Shown piece after piece: positions 50,600-59,751 of a stretch of DNA of 64,000 nt (the first letter of the stretch is position 1; the number at the start of each line of letters is the position of its first letter). The stretch is from Halorussus sp. MSC15.2 (GTDB lineage: Archaea > Halobacteriota > Halobacteria > Halobacteriales > Haladaptataceae). A program made the translations under genes and the position numbers. A model generated the notes under the pieces. The model was given only the letters and a program-made list of their open reading frames with translations. It did no database searches and had not been told where the DNA came from. The stretch covers positions 1,054,001-1,118,000 of the forward strand of contig NZ_VSLZ01000001.1 of assembly GCF_010747475.1 (NCBI RefSeq), in the 5' to 3' direction.

Positions 50600-50842
50600 C
50601 TACTCCGTGATGACGAGCATGCCGTCGTTGGTGGTCACGTCGGTCGCCTCGTCCGGAATCTCGAACTCGAACTGGCGGTCTCCGGCGACGACGATGGCCG
50701 TGTTACCGACGATGTCGAGGTGTGCCTCCACGTCGCGGCCGAAATCGACCGTGATTACGTTCTCGTCCTCGTACTCGCGGCGAGCAATCGTGATGTCGTC
50801 CTGCTCGTCGGCGGCGGACTGAAGCGGGGCTGGTGCATCCAT
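50600..50842 (-). CDS. small beta-rich protein (Hsp20-like, DUF7127-like)
   Basis: An 80-residue protein. The core (NVITVDFGRDVEAHLDIVGN, TAIVVAGDRQFEFEIPDEA) has the strand pattern of an alpha-crystallin-like sheet and ends GMLVITE, like Hsp20 C-terminal strands. It lacks the usual IxI tail. Haloarchaeal conserved protein; role unknown. Confidence 0.65.
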   Translation of the reverse strand: MDAPAPLQSAADEQDDITIARREYEDENVITVDFGRDVEAHLDIVGNTAIVVAGDRQFEFEIPDEATDVTTNDGMLVITE

Positions 50843-51021
50843 ACGTCTGGTTGGGGCGTGACGTATCTAAGTGCTATGCCCGCGGCGGGTTCGAGGCAGA
50901 ACGCAAGCCGCGAACGTGACGAGCGGCAGGACAGTGATGACGAGGGAGAGAGGCGAGGGCCGGGAAAGAGAGGAGAGAGAAACGAGAGACCGCAACTCAG
51001 CGTGGGAGACGGAAGACGGCG

Positions 51022-51890
51022 TTACAGGAAGTCTTCGATGTGGTCGGCGACTTCGTTCGGCGTGTCGCCGACGGGGACGCCCGCGTCGTTCAGCGCATTT
51101 ATCTTGCTCTCGGCGGTGCCGGTGCCGCTACCGGAGACGATAGCGCCCGCGTGACCCATGCGCTTGCCCGGCGGGGCGGTCCGACCGGCGATGAAGCCGG
51201 CGACCGGCGTGTCCATGTTTTCGGCGATGTACTGGGCGGCCTCTTCCTCGTCTTCGCCGCCGATTTCGCCGCACATGACGACCGCCTTCGTGTCGGGGTC
51301 GTTCTCGAACAGTTCGAGCGCGTCGATGAAGTCGGTGCCGATGATGGGGTCGCCGCCGATGCCGATGGCGGTGGTCTGGCCGATACCCCGGGAGGTCAGG
51401 TTGTCCACGACTTGGTACGTGAGCGTCCCCGAGCGCGAGACGAGACCGACCTCGCCCGACTCGAAGATGTTGCCCGGCAGGATGCCGAGTTTCGACTCGC
51501 CGGGGGTGATGATGCCCGGACAGTTCGGACCGATGAGTCGGGTGTCAACTTCCGAGAGACGCTTGTTGACCTTCGCCATGTCCTGTGTGGGGATGCCCTC
51601 GGTGATGGCGACCACGAGGTCGAGGGGCGCGTCCAGCGCTTCGAAGACGGCGTCCGCGGCGAACGCGGGCGGGACGAAGACGACGGAGGCGTCGGCGTCC
51701 TCCTCGCGCGCGGCCTTGTGGACCGTGTCGTAGACCGGCACGCCGCTGACTTCCTGTCCGCCCTTGCCCGGCACGGCGCCCGCGACGACGTTGGTGCCGT
51801 ACTCCATCATCTGTTCGGCGTGGAACTTGCCTTCCCCGCCGTGATTCCCTGCACGATAACTCGGGTGTCTTCGTCGACTAGAACACTCAT
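51022..51890 (-). CDS. sucD: succinate-CoA ligase alpha subunit, with an apparent 1-bp deletion
   Basis: The alpha subunit of succinyl-CoA synthetase (TCA cycle; succinate + CoA + NTP). After [17 protein letters not shown] the frame breaks; the rest ([20 protein letters not shown] onwards) is in another frame. At about 51837-51843 a single G is missing from GGCGGGGAAGG, where GGC-GGG-GAA is expected. The phosphohistidine region [19 protein letters not shown] is present. The start overlaps the sucC stop (ATGA). Since the enzyme is central, a sequencing error is more likely than real loss. Confidence 0.85.
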
Positions 51891-53032
51891 GCTTCCACCT
51901 CCTCGGCGTACTCGACCGCACGCTGTACCGCGTCTTCGAGGGTCTCCTCGACCGTGACGAGTTCGTCGTTCAGAATCTCGCGGCCCTCCTCGGCGTTGGT
52001 GCCCGCGAGGCGGACGACGACCTTCTTCGGAATCTCGTCGAACTGTTCGAGCGCGTCGTTGATGCCCTTGGCCACCTCGTCGCCGCGGGTGATGCCGCCG
52101 AAGATGTTGAACACGACGGCATCGACGTTCTCGTCGGAGAACACCATGTCCAGCGCGTTGGCCACTCGCTCGGCCTTCGCGCCGCCCCCGATGTCGAGGA
52201 AGTTGGCGGGTTCGCCGCCGTAGTAGTCCACGAGGTCGAGCGTCGTCATCACGAGACCCGCGCCGTTGCCGATGATGCCCGTGTTGCCCGAGAGGCGGAC
52301 GTAGTCGAAGCCGTACTCCCCGGCCTTGCGTTCGAGGTCGTCCTCGAAGGTCTCCTCCTCCATCTCGGCGAGGTCGGGCTGGCGGAACAGCGCGTCGTCG
52401 TCGATGTTCATCACCGCGTCGGCGGCGACGACCTCGTCGTCCTCGGTAATCATCACGGGGTTGATTTCGATGTCGCTGGCGTCGCTGTCGTCCCACAACT
52501 GGAACAGCGTGGTCAGAATCGACGCGACGTCGGAGGCGACCTCCTTCGGGACGCCCGCGTCGTAGACGACCTTCCGGGCCTGATAGGGGTGCATCCCGAA
52601 TGCCGGGTCCACGTGTTCCCGAGCGATGGCTTCGGGGTCCTCCTCGGCGACTTCCTCGATGTTGACGCCGCCCTTGGTCGAGACCATGGCGACCGGTTTG
52701 CCCTCGCCGCGGTCCATCGTGACGCCCACGTAGAGTTCGTTCTTGAAGTTCACGGCCTCCTCGACGAGGACCCGCTCGACGGTGTACCCCTTGAGGTCCA
52801 TCCCGAGGATGTCCTCGGCGGCCTGCTCGGCTTCCTCGCGGTCCTCCGCGAGTTTGATGCCGCCGGCCTTCCCGCGGCCCCCGACGTGTACCTGTGCCTT
52901 CACGGCGACCGGGTACCCGATGTCCTCGGCCGCTTCGACTACCTCGTCCACGGACGACGCCAGCGTCGCGTCCGGCGTCGGAATCCCTGCGTCGGCGAAG
53001 ACGCTCTTCGCCTGATACTCGTGTAGTTTCAT
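51887..53032 (-). CDS. sucC: succinate-CoA ligase beta subunit
   Basis: A 381-residue ATP-grasp subunit beginning [38 protein letters not shown] is the nucleotide-binding segment, IEINPVMI gives metal ligands, and the C-terminal half ([30 protein letters not shown]) binds the alpha subunit and succinate. Length is normal. It forms a two-gene operon with sucD. Confidence 0.93.
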   Translation of the reverse strand: MKLHEYQAKSVFADAGIPTPDATLASSVDEVVEAAEDIGYPVAVKAQVHVGGRGKAGGIKLAEDREEAEQAAEDILGMDLKGYTVERVLVEEAVNFKNELYVGVTMDRGEGKPVAMVSTKGGVNIEEVAEEDPEAIAREHVDPAFGMHPYQARKVVYDAGVPKEVASDVASILTTLFQLWDDSDASDIEINPVMITEDDEVVAADAVMNIDDDALFRQPDLAEMEEETFEDDLERKAGEYGFDYVRLSGNTGIIGNGAGLVMTTLDLVDYYGGEPANFLDIGGGAKAERVANALDMVFSDENVDAVVFNIFGGITRGDEVAKGINDALEQFDEIPKKVVVRLAGTNAEEGREILNDELVTVEETLEDAVQRAVEYAEEVEA

Positions 53033-53181
53033 TTTGGGCTTACACGGTACTTTTCGCGTCCAAGAGTTAGTAGTATCGGAACGGGCTAACGCCGCCCCGT
53101 AACTGCCCGACCGTCCGTCGAGACGGGGACCCGACTCACCGCGACCGCTCGGCGACGCCGACAGCGGGTATCGGAGACCGA

Positions 53182-53946
53182 TTAGTAGTCGGCGAACGAG
53201 ACGAGGTCGGATTTCAGTTGGTCGTAGCTGTCGCGCTCCACGTGGTCCCGAACCACGCGGTCGGCGTCGAAGAACAGCAGCGAGAGCAGTCGCTCGAACC
53301 GCTCCTCCATCTCCGGCGACGAGAGGACAGTCTCGGAGAGTTCCCTGCACCGTCGCTCGTAGTACGGCGGGAACTCCCCCTCGTACGAGAAGACACCTCG
53401 GCAGAGCAAGTGGGCCAGTTCGTCGGGTTCCGACGGAACCGGAATCCCGTCGACGAAGCGACGGTACCGGAAGAGAGACTCCTCGACCGCCGGGTCCACG
53501 CGAATCATCTGCCGGACGCCGCTTTTCATCGGCGACTCGTAGACGACGTGGTTCGTCAGGTGCAACGCGACGTTCCCGTTCGACCCTTTCCACTCCTCGT
53601 ACTCGGTCTGGACCGTCTCCGTGTCGGTGAGCGTCTCGAACGCGAACCGCAGCGCCTTCGCCCGGTCGGACGACAGCAACGCCATCGCTCGACCGGGATT
53701 CGACGCGACCTTCTCGACTAACCCCCGCACGCCCGTCGAGGAGTCGCTCGACCCGAACCCCAGACGCTCCGCGAGGCGGACGGTCTCCTCGAAGTCGTCG
53801 TCGGCCACGTAGACGTCGACGTCGCTTCCCGGGACCGAGTGGGGGAGGTCCCGATACCCGCGCGGAACGACGAACGTGACGTCCGAGTCCACGAGGTCGG
53901 CGAACAGGCGGTCGAGGAGTTCGGTCTCCGCTCGACTAAACTCCAT
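53182..53946 (-). CDS. nucleotidyltransferase-like protein
   Basis: A 254-residue protein. VPRGYRDLPHSVPGSDVDVY includes a GSDVDV motif like the GSxxD(x)D of the pol-beta nucleotidyltransferase fold. The rest is helical with many charged residues and resembles haloarchaeal proteins near surface-polymer genes. It overlaps the next upstream gene by 11 bp. Activity is not certain since the third acidic ligand is not obvious. Confidence 0.55.
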   Translation of the reverse strand: MEFSRAETELLDRLFADLVDSDVTFVVPRGYRDLPHSVPGSDVDVYVADDDFEETVRLAERLGFGSSDSSTGVRGLVEKVASNPGRAMALLSSDRAKALRFAFETLTDTETVQTEYEEWKGSNGNVALHLTNHVVYESPMKSGVRQMIRVDPAVEESLFRYRRFVDGIPVPSEPDELAHLLCRGVFSYEGEFPPYYERRCRELSETVLSSPEMEERFERLLSLLFFDADRVVRDHVERDSYDQLKSDLVSFADY

Positions 53947-54136
53947 CCTTGGTTTCGAGCAGGTCCGCTTTCCCCTCCGCGACCGCAGCGGCGAACCTGC
54001 CGAACTCCTCCGGAGAAAACGAGAGGCGGAACCGGCCGACGTGGAGGTGGATGCGGTCGCCTTCGTTGTACTCGACGGTCACGTCCGTCCCGTCGGAGAG
54101 CGTCGTCGTTCCGAGTTCCTCCTCAATGATTCCCAC
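53936..54136 (-). CDS. 66-residue small protein, paralogue of the neighbouring frameshifted gene
   Basis: A GTG start gives VGIIEEELGTTTLSDGTDVT. The core, DRIHLHVGRFRLSFSPEEFG, parallels ESIHVHVGNTRIEFSIDDYL in the upstream gene, so the two are tandem duplicates of a small beta-hairpin-plus-helix domain. It overlaps both neighbours, implying an operon. Confidence 0.6.
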   Translation of the reverse strand: MGIIEEELGTTTLSDGTDVTVEYNEGDRIHLHVGRFRLSFSPEEFGRFAAAVAEGKADLLETKDGV

Positions 54137-54333
54137 GTTCGACCCCCCGTTCGGCCGCCTCGATGCAATCGGCGAACGTCAGATAATCGTCGATGGAGAA
54201 CTCGATGCGCGTGTTACCGACGTGGACGTGTATGGACTCTCCGACGTTGTCCTCGACGACGATTCTGTCCCCCGACAGGCGTAGCTCTCGGGGGGGTCTC
54301 GGCCCGACCGATTTCTCTCACGAACACGTTCAT
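54123..54333 (-). pseudogene. small protein gene frameshifted in a G7/C7 run
   Basis: MNVFVREIGRAET is in frame 1. The rest (PRELRLSGDRIVVEDNVGES, IHVHVGNTRIEFSIDDYLTF, ADCIEAAERGVERGNH) needs one base fewer in the G7 run at 54290-54296. Its body is a paralogue of the downstream 66-residue protein. Phase variation, mutation and homopolymer error are all possible. Confidence 0.65.
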
Positions 54334-54527
54334 GGTCGTTTCCCCCCGGTCTCGGATGCTCCCGTGACCACCATGGTACGCGTTCAGAGTAAACGCAGAG
54401 AGACAAAAACGTTCTTGCGGTCCGCGGCCACACTGCCGCCGCCGTCCGACGGTTTAGGGCCACCGCCGGTGTTCGACCCGGGTAGACACGGAACGCGGCA
54501 CCGCGAACGCACGGCCCGTCGCCGACG

Positions 54528-54728
54528 TTACTTCTCGGCGTAGAACCGGACCAGTCCGCACTCCGGACACCGCCGCGGCGTCACCTCCAGCGCCTTGGCG
54601 ACCCCGACCGCGGCCAACACGTCGTCGGCCTCGGTCTCGGTCCGGACTCTGAACTCCCCTTGACCGGTGAAGAGGTCGGCTTCCTCTAGCGCAACGTCAC
54701 AGTCCGGACAGCGCGCGTCGACAGCCAT
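54528..54728 (-). CDS. 66-residue zinc-ribbon protein
   Basis: RCPDCDVALEEADLFTGQGE, a beta segment, then RRCPECGLVRFYAEK make a standard two-knuckle ribbon (Cys 7, 10, 54, 57 approximately). Such small ribbon proteins are common in haloarchaea; function unknown. Confidence 0.7.
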   Translation of the reverse strand: MAVDARCPDCDVALEEADLFTGQGEFRVRTETEADDVLAAVGVAKALEVTPRRCPECGLVRFYAEK

Positions 54729-54875
54729 ACGACGGGTTTCTCACGGTCTCAGGAAAAGCATGTCGAATTCAATTCAACGCGGCGACATCTACCGCGGTGT
54801 GTGGATAGCACAGACCCGCGGTCGTGGGACCGAACGCGGCGCTCGGTGGTCGAGTGTCGAAGGCTCGTGGACCGC

Positions 54876-55691
54876 TCAGAGCAGGACTTCCTCGTCGGGG
54901 AGCAACTCAGCCTCCGTGCGTCTCGCGGCCTCGCCCTCCCCGACGAGGGTCGATTCCTCGACCGGTTCCGAGAACCGGTCGGGGTCGGGTTCGACCGACT
55001 TCAGCATCGACGAGAAGACGGACCCTCGGCGTCCGCCCGCCGAGACGATTCCGCCGTACTTGCGCTCCTCGAACGACGACTCGTCGGGGTGGGGAAACTC
55101 CTCGCGGATTATCTGGGCGGTCTCCGCTATGTACTCCGCCGCGCACTTCTGCGTGTAGCGACTCTCCTCGTAGTAGGTCTGAGCGTGGTCGTCGTCCAGT
55201 TCCTCCGAGAGGTGTTGGGGCGACTCGTACACCACCGACTCGCTGGTGGCGTACCCGCTCGCGAACCGGACGTTCACGGTGAAACTGTCGGGGTACCGCA
55301 GGATTATCGGGAAGAACAGCATGTCCGTGATAGTGGTCCGCTGCTGCATCCGCCAGAGCGCCTCGAAGTAGTACGACGCGAGCGCCCCGACCCGGTCGTC
55401 TCGCTCGTCGCGGTTGTACGCTACCGCGACTTCTTCGTAGTCGTCGCCCGCGACGCGCCGGAGTCGCCGTTCGAAACTCTCGGTGAGGTGTTCGAACTCC
55501 GTCTCGTAGGCGTCCAGCAGCGACGCGTCGGGGTCGGCGAGCAGTTCTGCTTTCCGCTCGCAGGCGTCCGCCACGTTCATCATGTTCTCGTGGAACACTC
55601 GCTCGGCCTCCTCGTCGGGAAGCGGCGTCCTGACCGCGCGGCGATGCAGGACCTGGGCATCGCCGTTGAACCGATGCTGCTGCTCTCCCAT
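54876..55691 (-). CDS. haloarchaeal conserved hypothetical protein
   Basis: A 271-residue acidic helical protein starting MGEQQHRFNGDAQVLHRRAV. Residues about 28-140 form long helices, FHENMMNVADACERKAELLA among them. A hydrophobic pair of strands or helix, TITDMLFFPIILRYPDS, follows. No membrane span of full length and no known motif. It lies upstream-convergent with nothing, 66 bp from the YchF gene, and may be in its transcript. Confidence 0.6.
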   Translation of the reverse strand: MGEQQHRFNGDAQVLHRRAVRTPLPDEEAERVFHENMMNVADACERKAELLADPDASLLDAYETEFEHLTESFERRLRRVAGDDYEEVAVAYNRDERDDRVGALASYYFEALWRMQQRTTITDMLFFPIILRYPDSFTVNVRFASGYATSESVVYESPQHLSEELDDDHAQTYYEESRYTQKCAAEYIAETAQIIREEFPHPDESSFEERKYGGIVSAGGRRGSVFSSMLKSVEPDPDRFSEPVEESTLVGEGEAARRTEAELLPDEEVLL

Positions 55692-55757
55692 GCGAACCTC
55701 TTCCGCGACGAGGAGACATTAATCGGTCGGGTCGCGGAACGATTTCGGCCGGACGAG

Positions 55758-56951
55758 TCAGTTCGTGGAGACGATGTCGATGACGTCGCGACCGTCGAGT
55801 CGCGTGTCCGCGCCGACCTGCCGGTTGCTCCGGCAGTCGATGCCGTGGAGGAACCCCTCGCCGAGGTCCGAGTGGATGTGGTGGGCGAAGTCCTCTGCGG
55901 TCGCGCCCTCGGGCAGGAGGAAGCAGTCGGGCAGGACCTCGCCGTTCTCGTTGCCAAGACCGTTCGCGCCGCCGGGGAACACCGGAATGACGCCCAGTTC
56001 CTCGAACAGCGCGTCTTCGAGCGCGCGCTGGACGCCGGTCCCGTCGAACTCGTGGACGAACGACTCGATGGCCTCCAGTCCCTCGCGCTGGTCGTTAGAG
56101 ACGTCGCCGATAATCTCGAAGTCGCCGTCGCCGGGTCGGTACTCGACGACGCCCTGTTCGTCGGCCTGCTTGAGCGCCTTCTCGGCGTGGGCGCTGACCG
56201 GCACGAACGTCAGGTGGTCGTACTCGGGGTCGTCGGTAATCTCCTCGAAGTTGGCCTGGGCCTCGGGGGTGTCCATCTTGTTCGCGGCGACGACCATCGG
56301 TTTGGTCGTCTTGCGAATCTCGCGGGCGAGTTGCTCGCGGTCGTCCTCGTCCCACGTCGCGGGGTCGAGGTCGAGACCGAGCGAGAGGATTTCGCGCTTT
56401 ATCTCGTCCTTGTTGGTCCGGAACGCGCTCATCTGCTCGGCCAGTTCCACTTCGATGTCGTCCTCGTTGCCGTCGTACCCGCTCTGGTAGCGCTCGATGC
56501 CCTTCTCCAGAATGCCGAGGTACCACATGTCGAGTTCGTCTTCGAGGAAGTCCACGTCGTCACGCGGGTCGTGGTCCTCTGTGGGTTCGCCCTCGATGTC
56601 GGTCCTGCCCGAGAAGTCCACGACGTGGACCAGCACGTCGGCCTCGTTGAGGTCGGTCAGGAACTGGTTGCCCAGTCCCGCGCCCTCGTGGGCACCGGGA
56701 ATTAGTCCAGCCACGTCCACGAGTTTGGTCGGGACGAACCGGGTGCCGTCCTCGCAGAATCCGACGTTCGGCGTACAGCGCTCGTCGAACTCCGGGGCCG
56801 CGCAGTCCACCCGGACGTAGGCCTCGCCCACCGCCGGGTCGATGGTGGTGAATGGGTAGGCTCCTTCGGGCACGTCGTTCATCGTGGCGGCGTTGAAGAA
56901 CGTGGACTTCCCGACGGAGGGCTTGCCCACGAGTCCGATTTTGTAAGTCAT
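55758..56951 (-). CDS. YchF/Obg-type redox-regulated GTPase/ATPase
   Basis: A 397-residue P-loop protein. G1 is GLVGKPSVGKST (residues 6-17), G3 is DVAGLIPGAHEGAGLGNQFL, and G4 is VAANKMD. The C-terminal part carries a TGS-like domain (EDFAHHIHSDLGEGFLHGID). The archaeal YchF-related group binds ribosomes. A TATA-like CTTATATC about 26 bp upstream of the ATG gives a leaderless mRNA. Confidence 0.88.
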   Translation of the reverse strand: MTYKIGLVGKPSVGKSTFFNAATMNDVPEGAYPFTTIDPAVGEAYVRVDCAAPEFDERCTPNVGFCEDGTRFVPTKLVDVAGLIPGAHEGAGLGNQFLTDLNEADVLVHVVDFSGRTDIEGEPTEDHDPRDDVDFLEDELDMWYLGILEKGIERYQSGYDGNEDDIEVELAEQMSAFRTNKDEIKREILSLGLDLDPATWDEDDREQLAREIRKTTKPMVVAANKMDTPEAQANFEEITDDPEYDHLTFVPVSAHAEKALKQADEQGVVEYRPGDGDFEIIGDVSNDQREGLEAIESFVHEFDGTGVQRALEDALFEELGVIPVFPGGANGLGNENGEVLPDCFLLPEGATAEDFAHHIHSDLGEGFLHGIDCRSNRQVGADTRLDGRDVIDIVSTN

Positions 56952-57153
56952 TGAGTCCGATTGGCGGGTCTGTAGATATAAGGCCTGCTACTGGCGGTAT
57001 CGGCCGTTAGGGAGTCTCGCGGTGGTTGGTAACGAATCACTCGTGGCATCCCCTGACCCTCGAACGCCGACCTCCGCCGGACGGCTTTTTGTCGGCGGCG
57101 TCGTGCGTCGGACCGATGGTTCTCCGACCGCCGCCGAGTTCCCAGTCGCACCG

Positions 57154-58586
57154 ATGGACCTGAACGCGTCAGTCTCCCGCGCGCTCGCGTCGCTCTCGGA
57201 CTCCACGGGCACGCTCACGTCGCTCGCGGACGACGTTTCGTTTCTCGCGCAGTGGCGACTGTTCCGGGGCGTGAAGGCCCTCGACTCGCGCTGGGACCGG
57301 ACGCCGGGTCTCGCCCGCGACGAGTCGCTGTGGGCGTTCGGCGCGCGCGGCGGGACGGCGTTCGCGGACAACGCCAAGTACCTCTACCTCCACGTCGCGG
57401 CCCGACATCCGGAGATACGTGCGGTCTGGCTCTCGAAGGACCCCGAGGTCGTGCGCGAACTGCAGGCCGAGGGCTTCGAGGCGTACCACTGCTACTCGCC
57501 CCGGGGCCTCCTGCTGACGCTCCGGGCGGGCGCCGTCTTCCTGACGCAGGGCCACCGCGACCTCGCCATGCCCTTCGTCGCGGGCGCGCTCACGGTCCTG
57601 CTCTGGCACGGTCTCCCCCTCAAGCGCATCTCGTGGGACGCGGAGTTCCGGCATCGTCCGGCACCCGTCCGTCGGACGCAGGCCCGACTCTCCGGGGAGT
57701 TCGACCTGCTCACGATTCCCGGCGAGGGGGCGGCCGACGTCTTCGCGTCCGGTCTCCGCATCGACCGCGAGCGGATGGTCGCCACGGGCTACCCCCGAAA
57801 CGACGCGCTCTTCGCCGAGATTCCGGGCGAGCGCGTCGGGACCGACGCCGCGGCGCTCGACCGAGTCCGCGACCTCGCGGAGGGACGCGACGCCGAGAGT
57901 GCGGACTCCCCGTCGCTCGTTTGCTACCTGCCGACGTTCCGCGAGTGGACCGACGAGTCGGTCGCCGACCGCCTCGACTTCACGGCGCTCGACGCGTTCC
58001 TCGCCGAGCGAGACGCCACGCTCGTCGTCAAGACCCACCCGCGCGACTCGCTCGACCTCCCCGAGGGTCTCTCGCGGGTCGTCCAACTCCCCGAAGCGAC
58101 CGACGTCTACCCGCTCCTCCGATACGCCGACGCGCTGGTCACCGACTACTCGTCGCTATACTTCGACTACCTCCTGCTCGACCGACCCGTGGTCTTCTAC
58201 CCCTACGACCTCGACGAGTACCGCGCCCGCCGCGGGTTCTACTTCGACTACGAGTCGGTCACCCCCGGCACGGTCGCCCGGACGTTCGACGGCCTGCTCG
58301 CGGGTCTCGACCGCGCGCTCGACCCGGCCGACGACCGCGACGCGCCCCGCCGCGAGGCGGTCCGGACCCGACTCCTCGGCGCGACCCCGCCACGGAGGCG
58401 TCCGGCGACTCGACCAGTGGCGGAGCCGCCGCGACCGACGAGAGAGTCGGCGGGGACGACGGGGGTCCCGGACGCTCCCCCGACTGCGCGCCCCCGGCCC
58501 CCCGGTCGGCGGTGGTCGCCGACCTCGTCCGGCGTCGCCTCTCCCGGAATCGGCGCAAAACACGGTGGCGGCGGCCGAATACGTAG
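57154..58586 (+). CDS. CDP-glycerol glycerophosphotransferase family protein, C-terminus frameshifted
   Basis: Polyol-phosphate transferase of the TagB/TagF GT-B type. WLSKDPEVVRELQAEGFEAY, VFLTQGHRDLAMPF, LWHGLPLKRISWD, ATGYPRNDALF, VKTHPRDSLDL and LVTDYSSLYFDYLLLDRPVV are all family hallmarks, with the catalytic His in WHG and the CDP-binding H-P-R and D-Y-S-S. The frame breaks at about 58378-58392; the original tail probably continues ATEASGDSTSGG and ends RRKTRWRRPNT at 58586. It would build a teichoic-acid-like surface polymer or modify a glycan. Confidence 0.8.
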
Positions 58587-58727
58587 TTTCGAGTGCGCTC
58601 AATCGACTCGGTTCCGTTACGGAGCGATATTTATATTCAGAGAGAAAGTTTGAAGGCTACTACCCAGAAACCCCCGACCAAGGGTGCAGAGGCGCTTGCG
58701 CCGGTCCCCGAAGCGCCGCGACTCACT

Positions 58728-59612
58728 ATGGTAGGAACGAGCGGAACGACCCGACAGGCGACGACCAGTCGAACCGACGTATCGCTCATCGCTCACCGCG
58801 GATTCGCGGGCGTCTACCCCGAGAACACCGTGGCGGCGATAGAACGGGCAACGACCGCAGCCTCCCCCGGCGGTCTTCCCGAGATGGTGGAAGTGGACGT
58901 GATGCCGACCGCCGACGGCGAAATCGTCACCTTCCACGACTACGACCTCGGTCGCTTGACGGACGCCCCCTCCGAACTCGCCGACCGGAAGGTGTGGGAG
59001 ACGACCGCCGAGACCCTCGCGGACCTCGACGTCCTCGGCACGGGCGAGCGAATCCCCACGCTCTCGGCGGTCCTCGACGCCCTCCCGTCGTCGGTCGGCG
59101 TCAACGTGGAGTTCAAGAACCCCGGGTCGGCCGAGATTCGCCCCGGCGAGAACCTCCCCCCGGAGGCCCGCGCCGAGCAGACGGCCCTCTGGAAACCGTT
59201 CGCGGAGGACGTCCTCTCGACGCTCTCGGCGACCGACCACGACGTGTTGGTCTCGTCGTTCTCGGAGGGTGCGCTGGCGGCGGTCCGCGAGGTGGACTCC
59301 TCGGTCCCCCTCGCGGTCGTGTTCGCCGACTCCATCGCGGACGGGATGGAGGTCGCGCGCCGGTACGACTGCGAGGCGGTCCACCCGCCGTGGAACGCGA
59401 TTGCGGGCACGCCGCTGTTCAACGCCGAGTACGGGTCGCTCGGCCCCTTCGAGGACATCGACCTCCTCGAACTCGCTCACGAGGAGGGCCGAGCGGTCAA
59501 CGCATGGACCGTCGAGCGCTGGTACGAGGCCGACCAACTCCGGCAGGCGGGCGTGGACGGCGTCATCGCCGACTACCCCGGTGTCCTCCAGTTCGGCGAC
59601 GCCGGGACGTGA
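58728..59612 (+). CDS. glycerophosphodiester phosphodiesterase
   Basis: A 294-residue GDPD-family TIM barrel. IAHRGFAGVYPENT (His23-Arg24), VEVDVMPTADGEIVTFHD (Glu, Asp, His) and VNVEFKNP hold the catalytic and metal residues. Members split glycerophosphodiesters to sn-glycerol-3-phosphate and an alcohol. No signal peptide. It follows the CDP-glycerol transferase gene with 141 bp, with a TATA-like ATATTTATATTC at about 58625. Confidence 0.88.
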   Translation: MVGTSGTTRQATTSRTDVSLIAHRGFAGVYPENTVAAIERATTAASPGGLPEMVEVDVMPTADGEIVTFHDYDLGRLTDAPSELADRKVWETTAETLADLDVLGTGERIPTLSAVLDALPSSVGVNVEFKNPGSAEIRPGENLPPEARAEQTALWKPFAEDVLSTLSATDHDVLVSSFSEGALAAVREVDSSVPLAVVFADSIADGMEVARRYDCEAVHPPWNAIAGTPLFNAEYGSLGPFEDIDLLELAHEEGRAVNAWTVERWYEADQLRQAGVDGVIADYPGVLQFGDAGT

Positions 59613-59751
59613 CGCCCTCGCTCGCGACTGTTTCTGCTACGGCGCGGAACTGCGGTTCCTGTGATGTATCGTATTTCAGTTAAAACTCGGATGAAAAGAG
59701 GCCGACAGGACTAAGGTCGCTTGCGTTGGGTTCTGGTGCGGTGACTTATTC

